Assembly (NCBI RefSeq): GCF_009862265.1
Contig: NZ_WWGX01000030.1
Span: 335,879 to 399,878, forward strand
Source: Streptomyces sp. SID8352
GTDB lineage: Bacteria; Actinomycetota; Actinomycetes; Streptomycetales; Streptomycetaceae
Length of the DNA stretch: 64,000 nucleotides
Direction: 5' to 3'
Below the pieces are notes generated by a model, which did no database searches, was not told the origin of the DNA, and saw only the letters and a program-made list of their open reading frames with translations. Position 1 is the first letter of the stretch. Each line of letters starts with the position of its first letter. Below, piece after piece: positions 8,406-15,005 of the stretch. A program made the position numbers and the translations under genes.

Positions 8406-9773
8406 CTACGCGTACCGCAGCTCCCCCGGCCGCACCGCCCGTCCCAGCAGGGGCAGGGCCGTCGCCGAGGCCAGCAGGCAGGTCCCGTAGAGGGCGGGGG
8501 CGACCAGCAGGGCGCTCCACGGCAGCCCGGGGCTGTCCGTGATGCGGCCGTACACGAGACCGGCGGTCAGTCCGCCGCCCCAGGCCAGCAGGACGGCCGG
8601 GGCCAGCGGCAGCGCCGTCTCCAGGAGCAGGGCGCGGTTCAGGACGCCGCGCGGCACCCCGGAGGCGACCTGCGCGGCCAGGGCGCGGCGGCGGCCGGTG
8701 AGCGACTCCGCGGTGCCCACGGCGAGGCCGGACAGGGCGACGGCGAACGCGACCAGGAGCGCGGCCCCGGTCAGGTTCAGGCCGGTGGTGTAGAAGGCCG
8801 GGGGCGCGGCGGACACCTCGCCCCGGTCCAGCCAGCCGAGCATGGAGTGCCGCACGCACAGGAACATCGTCGAGGAGGCCGTCACCAGGAACACGGCCGC
8901 CTGGGCGCGGGCCGCGGCCCACGGGTCGTCGCGCAGCCGCTCCGCCGCGAGCAGGACCGCCGCCGACCGGGCCCGCCCGGCGGCCAGCCGGCCGAGGAGC
9001 CGGGACGCGGCCCCGGACAGCCACACGGCCCCCGCGCCGAGTGCGACGACCGCCAGAAGGGCCGTCAGCGCCGGCAGCCAGGTGAGCCGGCCCGGGGCGC
9101 CCCGGCCGGAACCCGTGCCCCACGCCGCCGCCGCGGTCAGCAGGACCAGCGTGCCCAGGACCGCCCACCCCGGCCGGCGCCCCTCCTCCGGACGCGTCCG
9201 GCGCACCCGGCCCAGTGGGGAGGCCACCACCCGGCGCAGCGCCAGCGCCGCCGCCGCGGCGCCCAGCAGCGGCACGGCGGCGGCGACCAGGGCCATGCCC
9301 GCCCACACCCGGACGGGCGGGGCGGGCCACGACCGCGCCACCAGCAGGGCGGCGAAGACGGTGGCGACCGCCGATCCCGCGAGGCACGCCGGAGCGGTCT
9401 CCAGGGCCGCGATCCGCCGCACCTGCCAGGGCGTCGCCCCGGCCAGCCGCAGCGTGGCCAGCCGCCGGTCGCGGTGCGCGGCGCCGATCCGCGCGCACTG
9501 CCCGAGGAAGGCCAGCACCGGCACCAGCGACAGCAGCAGCCCGGTGATCACCCCGTACCGGGTGCCGGACTCGCTCACCAGCCCGTGGAAGTGGGAGACG
9601 GAACGGCCGTCGGGCACCGCCGCCAGCACGACGGCGGCCAGTGCGAAGCCCGTCGCGGCCGCCGTGCCGACCGAGGTGAGCAGGAGGCGCGTCCACTCCC
9701 GGCGGTCCGATCCGCGCAGCAGGTGCCGGGCCAGCCGGGCGTCCGACAGCGGCGTGGGGCGGCGCGCGCTCAC
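8406..9773 (-). CDS. ABC transporter permease (FtsX/MacB-like)
   Basis: Integral membrane subunit of 455 residues with about ten hydrophobic segments arranged as two FtsX-like halves, the layout of actinobacterial exporters coupled to a MacB-type ATPase. The first segment follows the charged start (RREWTRLLLTSVGTAAATGFAL). The conserved RLAGATPWQVRRIAALET loop between helices is a coupling-helix feature of the family. The GTG start overlaps the ATPase stop by four bases (GTGA). Cargo is unknown; PadR-controlled pairs of this type are often exporters for drugs or peptides. Confidence 0.8.
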   Translation of the reverse strand: MSARRPTPLSDARLARHLLRGSDRREWTRLLLTSVGTAAATGFALAAVVLAAVPDGRSVSHFHGLVSESGTRYGVITGLLLSLVPVLAFLGQCARIGAAHRDRRLATLRLAGATPWQVRRIAALETAPACLAGSAVATVFAALLVARSWPAPPVRVWAGMALVAAAVPLLGAAAAALALRRVVASPLGRVRRTRPEEGRRPGWAVLGTLVLLTAAAAWGTGSGRGAPGRLTWLPALTALLAVVALGAGAVWLSGAASRLLGRLAAGRARSAAVLLAAERLRDDPWAAARAQAAVFLVTASSTMFLCVRHSMLGWLDRGEVSAAPPAFYTTGLNLTGAALLVAFAVALSGLAVGTAESLTGRRRALAAQVASGVPRGVLNRALLLETALPLAPAVLLAWGGGLTAGLVYGRITDSPGLPWSALLVAPALYGTCLLASATALPLLGRAVRPGELRYA

Positions 9774-10480
9774 GCGGTCACCTCCTGCGGGGTCACCGCT
9801 CCGTCCCGCAGCCGGATCTCGCGGTCCGCGTACGCGGCCACCTGGGCGTCGTGGGTGACCAGCAGCACCGCGGTGCCCGACTCGCGGGCGGTGCGCGCCA
9901 GCGCCGTCATCACCTGTTCGCCCGCCAGGGAGTCCAGCGCCCCGGTCGGCTCGTCCGCGAACACCACCCGGGGCCCGGTGACCAGGGCGCGGGCCAGTGC
10001 CGCCCGCTGGGCCTGGCCGCCGCTCAGCTCGCCCGGCCGCAACTCCTCCTGCCCGCGCACCCCGAACCGCTCCAGCCATTCGGCCGCCCGCTCCAGCGCG
10101 CCGGCCCGCCGGGCGCCCGCCAGCATCAGCGGCAGCGCCACGTTGTCCCGGACCGTCAGCTCCGGGATGAGCTGCCCGAACTGGAAGACCACCCCGAACT
10201 CGGTGCGCCGCAGTTCGCTCAGCCGCTTCTCGGGCAGCAGATCCAGCCGCTGCGACCGCCCGGGTCCCGGGGCGTAGGCCACCGTGCCCGCGTCCGGCCG
10301 GACGATGCCGGCCAGGCAGTGCAGCAGCGTCGACTTCCCGCTGCCGCTGGGGCCGGTGAGGGCGAGGATCTCGCCCGCGCGCAGTTCCATCGAGGCGCCG
10401 CGCAGCGCCCGCGCCGTGCCGTGCGCCTTGCGCAGGCCGTCGGCGGCGAGCAGCGGCAGTGCCGTGTCCCCGTTCGTCAT
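9770..10480 (-). CDS. ABC transporter ATP-binding protein
   Basis: ATPase of the LolD/MacB type, 236 residues: Walker A GPSGSGKST at 43-51, Q-loop Gln100, signature LSGGQ at 152-156, Walker B with Asp176-Glu177 and switch His210. It pairs with the permease whose start overlaps its stop, and its own ATG overlaps the PadR gene stop (ATGA). The three genes therefore form one tightly coupled operon under PadR control. Confidence 0.9.
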   Translation of the reverse strand: MTNGDTALPLLAADGLRKAHGTARALRGASMELRAGEILALTGPSGSGKSTLLHCLAGIVRPDAGTVAYAPGPGRSQRLDLLPEKRLSELRRTEFGVVFQFGQLIPELTVRDNVALPLMLAGARRAGALERAAEWLERFGVRGQEELRPGELSGGQAQRAALARALVTGPRVVFADEPTGALDSLAGEQVMTALARTARESGTAVLLVTHDAQVAAYADREIRLRDGAVTPQEVTA

Positions 10481-11010
10481 CGGGAGCGGACCTCCGTGGT
10501 CAGAGTGGTGAGCCGGGCCGCCGTGGTGGTCATCCAGCGGAGGTCGGCGTCCAGGTGGTTGAGTGCGTAGTCGGCCGAGAGCACGGTGGTCAGATCCGCG
10601 TCCGGGGCCGTCTTGAGCGCCGTGAGTTCCCGCATGCGGGCCATGTGGGCGGCGCGCTGGGCCCGCAGATGGGCGTCCGCGTCGCCGCCGGTGAGGATCA
10701 GGACGACGAGCCGGGTGAAGATCTCGTTCGTCACATGGGGGGCCGGCGGTGCGATCTCCCCCGTCCAGCGGGCCAGTTCGCGCGTCCCCGTCTCCGTCGT
10801 CCGGTAGGCCGTGCGCTCCGGGCCGCCGTCCGAGGCGGTGCCGTCGACCTCCGCGAAGCCGTCCCGGACCAGCCGCTGCAGGGTCGTGTAGACCTGCCCG
10901 TAGGCCAGGGGGCGGGCCTGGGGGAAGCGCTCGTCGTGGCGGCGCTTCAGGTCGTAGCCGTGGCTCGGCCCCCGGGCGAGCAGCCCCAGCAGGATGTGAC
11001 GGGTACTCAT
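10477..11010 (-). CDS. PadR-family transcriptional regulator
   Basis: Repressor of 177 residues: N-terminal winged helix (HILLGLLARGPSHGYDLKRR, then LAYGQVYTTLQRLVRDGF) and a C-terminal helical dimerisation domain typical of PadR subfamily 2. It is first in the operon with the ABC ATPase and permease. A symmetrical operator lies immediately upstream of its ATG, so autorepression relieved by the exported compound is the likely circuit. No clear Shine-Dalgarno sequence precedes the ATG, and the transcript may be nearly leaderless. Confidence 0.88.
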   Translation of the reverse strand: MSTRHILLGLLARGPSHGYDLKRRHDERFPQARPLAYGQVYTTLQRLVRDGFAEVDGTASDGGPERTAYRTTETGTRELARWTGEIAPPAPHVTNEIFTRLVVLILTGGDADAHLRAQRAAHMARMRELTALKTAPDADLTTVLSADYALNHLDADLRWMTTTAARLTTLTTEVRSR

Positions 11011-11019
11011 GGCGATCAG

Positions 11020-11049
11020 TATTCACCACGTACATGTACTGAGTGAATA
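11020..11049. promoter_or_regulatory. PadR operator dyad
   Basis: A 30-bp dyad: outer arms TATTCAC and GTGAATA around the perfect palindrome TACATGTA, with equal 4-bp spacers. It lies ten bases upstream of the padR ATG and overlaps any promoter there. ATGTAC-containing dyads are typical PadR targets. Confidence 0.75.
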
Positions 11050-11235
11050 GATGGGCCGGGGGTGGGGCCGCCGGTTCCGGAAGGAGTGATTCCGACGGAA
11101 CCCGGCGGCGCTCCCGGGGCCCTCCGGCGGTGCCCGCGGGACTCCGCGAGCGGAGAGTGTGACCGATTTGTGTGATCCTGGGTGGGTCGGTGACCGGCGC
11201 GACCGCGCGCGGGGCAGTGATCGCAGGGCCCGGAC

Positions 11236-11249
11236 GTGACCAAGGTCAC
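11236..11249. promoter_or_regulatory. Possible Crp-type site upstream of the malQ group
   Basis: GTGACCAAGGTCAC is an inverted repeat and fits the Streptomyces Crp pattern GTG-N6-GNCAC. Because only seven or eight positions are fixed, several chance matches are expected in 64 kb, so this is only a candidate. Confidence 0.3.
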
Positions 11250-11351
11250 CTTGCCCGCCCCTGGGGGCCTGTCCTCGCGCCGACTGGGTAGGCGCGGCCG
11301 TGACCCGACCCCCGATCGCGTGCTCCCGCACCGAAACACGAGGAGGCCCCC

Positions 11352-11732
11352 GTGGCTGCGTTGGTACCCCTCCTGCTCCCGGCCCCGTCCAAACCCGTGG
11401 CGGAGGACACCGGGACCGGCGGACGCCCCGGACCGGCCGGGCCCGTGAGCGAACCCTCCGCCGCCCTCGACAGAGCCTTCGACACGGCCTTCGACACGGC
11501 CTTCGACACGGCCTTCGACACCCCGCACTACCGCGTCTTCGGCACCACCGGCTCCGGCGTCGGCGCCCCGCTCACCAGCGAACCGCCGCTGCCCGAGGCC
11601 GAGCCCCTCACCAGCGAGTCCCCCTTCGCCGACGCCGTGCCGCTGACCAGCGAGTCCTCGCCCGAGCTCACCGCCGACGTCCCGGAGCAGGGCGGCCCCT
11701 CCTTCGCCGTGCCGGAACCCACCGGAACCTAG
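11352..11732 (+). CDS. Small repeat-containing protein of unknown function
   Basis: Unrecognised 126-residue acidic protein. The GTG start has AGGAGG five bases upstream, and the gene ends ten bases before malQ, so it is probably cotranscribed. Two repeat types are visible: four tandem copies of Ala-Phe-Asp-Thr (a 12-bp DNA unit, 11478-11520) and three spaced copies of Pro-Leu-Thr-Ser-Glu. The rest is Pro/Glu/Ala-rich and likely disordered. The N-terminus (ALVPLLLPAPS) is too short for a normal signal peptide. No Cys or Trp is present. Real expression is supported by the ribosome-binding site and position; function cannot be inferred. Confidence 0.55.
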   Translation: MAALVPLLLPAPSKPVAEDTGTGGRPGPAGPVSEPSAALDRAFDTAFDTAFDTAFDTPHYRVFGTTGSGVGAPLTSEPPLPEAEPLTSESPFADAVPLTSESSPELTADVPEQGGPSFAVPEPTGT

Positions 11733-11742
11733 GGGCCACCGG

Positions 11743-14298
11743 ATGACCGCCGCGCGGCCGGCCGGACCCGCCCTCCGGGAACTCCCCGGTGACCTGACCC
11801 GGCTCGCTGCCCTGCACGGCGTCGCCACCTCCCACCGCGCCTCCCCGGACCGCACGGTCACGGCCCCGGCCGCCGCCGTCACCCGCGCGCTGGCCGCCCT
11901 CGGCGTCGACGCCGGGACCCCCGGTGCGGTGCGCGCCTCCCTGGCCGCCGCCCGCGCCGAACGGGCCGCCCGCCTGCTGCCGCCCACCGTGGTCGCCCGC
12001 GCCGGCCAAGGCACCGCCGCGGCTCTCACCGGGCTGCCCGGGGGCACCCGGCTGCGCGTCGACACCGAGGACGGCGGCACCCTCGACGGCACCGCGGAGC
12101 TGCCGCCGGGCGTGCACCGGCTCACCGCCACCGCGCCCGGCGGACACCGCGCCGAGGCCCATCTGATCGTCGCCCCCGACCGGCTTCCCGCCCCCGCCGG
12201 GCGGTCCTACGGGCTCCTCGTCCAGCTCTACTCGCTGCTCTCCCGGCGCTCCTGGGGCATGGGCGACCTCGGCGACCTCGGAGAACTCGCCGCCTGGGCC
12301 GGGCGCTCCCTCGGTGCGGGATTCGTCCAGGTCAACCCCCTGCACGCGGCCGTGCCCGGTCCCCCCGTCGACCCCTCCCCCTACCGGCCCTCCTCCCGGC
12401 GCTTCCCCGACCCCGTGCACCTGCGCGTCGAGGACGTGCCCGAGTACGCCTACGCCGACGACCCCCGGCTGCGCGCCCTCGGGGAACGGGCCCGTTCGCT
12501 GCGCGAGGCGGTGCTCTCGGGCGGCGCTCTCATCGACCGGGACGCCGTCGGCCGGCTCAAGCGCGAGGCCCTGGAACTGCTGGCCCGGGTCCCCCTCGGC
12601 CCCGGCCGCCGCGCGGCCCTCGCGGACTACCGGGCCGAGGGCGGCGGCGCCCTGGAGGACCATGCCACCTGGTGCGCCCTGGCCGAGGTCCACGGCCCCG
12701 ACTGGCACCGGTGGCCCGAGCCGCTGCGTGACGCCCGCTCGGCGGCGACCGCGCGGGCCCGCGCCGGCCTGCGCGCCCGGGTCGACCTCCACGCCCGCCT
12801 CGCCTGGCTCACCGACGAGCAGCTCACCGCCGCCCAGCGGACCGCCCGCGAGGCGGGGATGCCGGTGGGGATCGTGCACGACCTCGCCGTCGGTGTGCAC
12901 CCCGGCGGTGCCGACGCCTGGGCCCAGCGGGAGTTCTTCGCCGCCGGCATGTCCGTCGGCGCCCCGCCGGACGCCTTCAACGCCCGGGGCCAGGACTGGG
13001 GGCTGCCGCCCTGGCGCCCCGACCGGCTCGCCGCCGCGGGCTACGCGCCCTACCGGGAGTTGCTGCGGGGCCTCTTCCGGTACGCGGGGGCGCTGCGGAT
13101 CGACCACGTCATGGGCCTGTTCCGGCTCTGGTGGGTCCCCGAGGGGCATCCGCCCACCGAGGGCGCCTACGTCCGCTACGACGCCGAGGCGATGCTCGCC
13201 GTGCTGGTGCTGGAGGCGGCCCGGGCCGGTGCCGTCGTCATCGGCGAGGACCTCGGCACCGTCGAGCCCGGGGTGCGCGAGGCGCTGCGCGAGCGCGGGG
13301 TGCTGGGCACCTCGGTGCTGTGGTTCGAGCGGGACTGGGCGGGCGACGGGCGGCCGCTGCCGCCCGAGCGGTGGCGCGCCGACTGCCTGGCCACCGCCAC
13401 CACCCACGATCTGCCGCCCACCGCCGCCCGGCTCGGCGGCGAGCACGTCGCGCTCCGCGACCGCCTGGGCCTGCTCACCCGCCCGGCGGCCGTCGAGCGG
13501 GCGGAGGCGGAGGCGGACACGGCGGAGTGGCGGGACGCGCTCACCCGCCTGGGCCTGCTGCGGCCCCCTCCCGGGCGGGACGGCGCCACCCCCGCCGCGC
13601 CTCGGGAGCAGGCGCGCCCGGACGGGGCCGGGCACTCCCACGGTTCGGCCGGCCCGGGCGGCCCCGAGGCCCCTTACGGGTCCGGCGGTACCGGGCACCC
13701 TCACGGACCCGGGACCCCTCGCGTACCCCGGCACCCTCACGGGCCGCGCGGGCCCGAGGTCTCCTGTGCGCCCCGGTACCCCCATGTGCCGGGCGGGCCG
13801 GGCGGGCCGGACGTGCCGGACGTGCCGGGCGTGCCGGGCGGGTCCGAGGCACCCCGCCGGTCCGAGGACTCCCGCGCCCCCGGGAACACCGGCGTCCCCC
13901 AGGCCCCGCACACCCCCAGCACCGTCCCTGCCCACGCTCCCCGCGCTCCCCGTGCTCCCCGTGCTCCCCGCGCTCTCCACGCCCCCGTCACCCTCGCCGC
14001 CCCGCCGCCGGAGGCCCGCGCCCCCGGCCCCGATCCCGCCGTCTCCTCGGAGGAGGCCGAGATCCGGGCCGTCCACCGGTTCCTGCTCCGCACCCCCGCC
14101 CGCATGGTCGGCCTCTGGCTGCCCGACGCCGTCGGGGACCGGCGCCCGCAGAACCTCCCCGGCACCCGGGACCAGTACCCCAACTGGCGCCTGCCCGTCG
14201 CGGACGCCCGGGGACGCCCCGTGACCCTGGAGGACCTGGCCGGCTCACCCCGGCTGCGGGCCCTGATCGACGCGATGCGGAGCCCGTCCGGCGACTGA
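11743..14298 (+). CDS. malQ: 4-alpha-glucanotransferase (amylomaltase) with large Gly/Pro insertion
   Basis: GH77 enzyme that transfers alpha-1,4-glucan segments in maltodextrin metabolism. The catalytic set is visible: nucleophile Asp454 (LRIDHVMGLFR), acid/base Glu502 (VIGEDLGTVEPGV) and Asp556 (TTHDLPPTAARLGG). An N-terminal beta-rich domain (1-150) is typical of the longer actinobacterial MalQ. At 851 residues it is well above the usual size because residues about 607-766 are a Gly/Pro/His/Arg low-complexity tract inserted in the C-terminal part. The normal family ending (VGLWLPDAVGDRRPQNLPGT then DQYPNWRLP) resumes after it. The frame is open throughout and the catalytic residues are upstream, so activity is probably kept. 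Confidence 0.9.
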   Translation: MTAARPAGPALRELPGDLTRLAALHGVATSHRASPDRTVTAPAAAVTRALAALGVDAGTPGAVRASLAAARAERAARLLPPTVVARAGQGTAAALTGLPGGTRLRVDTEDGGTLDGTAELPPGVHRLTATAPGGHRAEAHLIVAPDRLPAPAGRSYGLLVQLYSLLSRRSWGMGDLGDLGELAAWAGRSLGAGFVQVNPLHAAVPGPPVDPSPYRPSSRRFPDPVHLRVEDVPEYAYADDPRLRALGERARSLREAVLSGGALIDRDAVGRLKREALELLARVPLGPGRRAALADYRAEGGGALEDHATWCALAEVHGPDWHRWPEPLRDARSAATARARAGLRARVDLHARLAWLTDEQLTAAQRTAREAGMPVGIVHDLAVGVHPGGADAWAQREFFAAGMSVGAPPDAFNARGQDWGLPPWRPDRLAAAGYAPYRELLRGLFRYAGALRIDHVMGLFRLWWVPEGHPPTEGAYVRYDAEAMLAVLVLEAARAGAVVIGEDLGTVEPGVREALRERGVLGTSVLWFERDWAGDGRPLPPERWRADCLATATTHDLPPTAARLGGEHVALRDRLGLLTRPAAVERAEAEADTAEWRDALTRLGLLRPPPGRDGATPAAPREQARPDGAGHSHGSAGPGGPEAPYGSGGTGHPHGPGTPRVPRHPHGPRGPEVSCAPRYPHVPGGPGGPDVPDVPGVPGGSEAPRRSEDSRAPGNTGVPQAPHTPSTVPAHAPRAPRAPRAPRALHAPVTLAAPPPEARAPGPDPAVSSEEAEIRAVHRFLLRTPARMVGLWLPDAVGDRRPQNLPGTRDQYPNWRLPVADARGRPVTLEDLAGSPRLRALIDAMRSPSGD
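13561..14040 (+). repeat. Low-complexity Gly/Pro insertion inside malQ
   Basis: About 160 codons of collagen-like sequence made of short degenerate repeats: GPG/HPHGP units, then VPDVPGVPGG units, then four APR tripeptides (13936-13975). The DNA is built from short G/C motifs, consistent with growth by replication slippage. Confidence 0.8.
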
Positions 14299-14371
14299 GC
14301 GGCGCCCCGGGGGAGCCCCGTACGGCACCCCGGGCGCGCGCCCCGTTCGGCCGTTCGCTAACTTGGGCTCC

Positions 14372-14650
14372 GTGGACAAGAAGAACGCCCTGCGCGCCGG
14401 CGCCCTGGCAGCCGGTACGACGCTGATGATGCTGCTCATGACGTCCCCCGCGCTCGCGCTGACGCGCGACGACGGCGACGACCCCGGCCAGGGTCTGAGC
14501 GTCGTCGAGACGCTGGGCCTCTACGTGCTGGCCCCGGTCGGCCTGTTCGTGGTCATCACCGCCCTGGTGATGGTCCTGGACCGGTCCAAGGCGGAGCACC
14601 GGGTGATCGCCCCCGGCAAGGCGAAGGCCAAGGCGGGCGCGGGAGCCTGA
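14372..14650 (+). CDS. Small membrane protein, conserved in Streptomyces
   Basis: A 92-residue protein with two hydrophobic segments: an N-terminal signal-like stretch (about 8-33, ending TSPALALT) and a membrane helix at about 46-70 (VETLGLYVLAPVGLFVVITALVMVL), then a Lys/Ala-rich tail. The GTG at 14372 is preferred; a TTG nine bases upstream is in frame. No ribosome-binding site is obvious and the transcript may be leaderless (CTAACTTGG lies just upstream). It follows malQ by 73 bases. Function unknown. Confidence 0.65.
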   Translation: MDKKNALRAGALAAGTTLMMLLMTSPALALTRDDGDDPGQGLSVVETLGLYVLAPVGLFVVITALVMVLDRSKAEHRVIAPGKAKAKAGAGA

Positions 14651-14779
14651 CGGCCGCCCGGCCCGCGTGAACGGCGCCGCACCCGGCTCTCCCCCCACGG
14701 GAAGCGGAGCGGCGCCTTCGCCATGCCCGCCTGGCCGCCCCTTCCGGCCCCGGCCCACCGCCGCCCCACCCCGACACGC

Positions 14780-14820
14780 GCCTCAGGAGCGCCCGGCACC
14801 GTACCGGGCGCCCCTGAGGC
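14780..14820 (+). terminator. Long hairpin terminator after the malQ group
   Basis: A 17-bp stem with one mismatch (GCCTCAGGAGCGCCCGG pairing with CCGGGCGCCCCTGAGGC) and a 7-base loop. Confidence 0.75.
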
Positions 14821-14948
14821 ATGTGTCGTCGGGGGATCAGGGGCGGAGCGGGCGGGAGCGCCGCGAGGGGCCGCCCGAGCACGCCGCGAGCACGGTACGG
14901 GAGCGCCGGTGAGCCGCTCGGGAAGGCCGCGAGGGCCGGGCGGGAACG

Positions 14949-14989
14949 CCGCGGGGGCCGCCCGGCGCACCGCCGGACGGCCCCCGCGG
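14949..14989 (-). terminator. Hairpin terminator of the first aminopeptidase gene
   Basis: A 19-bp stem with one mismatch (CCGCGGGGGCCGCCCGGCG pairing with CGCCGGACGGCCCCCGCGG, loop CAC) just past the stop of the minus-strand aminopeptidase. With the hairpin at 14780 it separates the two convergent transcripts; nothing else is seen in 14651-15005. Confidence 0.75.
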
Positions 14990-15005
14990 ACCCCGCGCGA
15001 CGGGG

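Noticed and set aside
11352..11732. RiPP precursor peptide with repeated cores
   Set aside because: The repeats lack Cys and other typical modified patterns, there is no leader-like motif and no modifying enzyme gene nearby; malQ follows directly.
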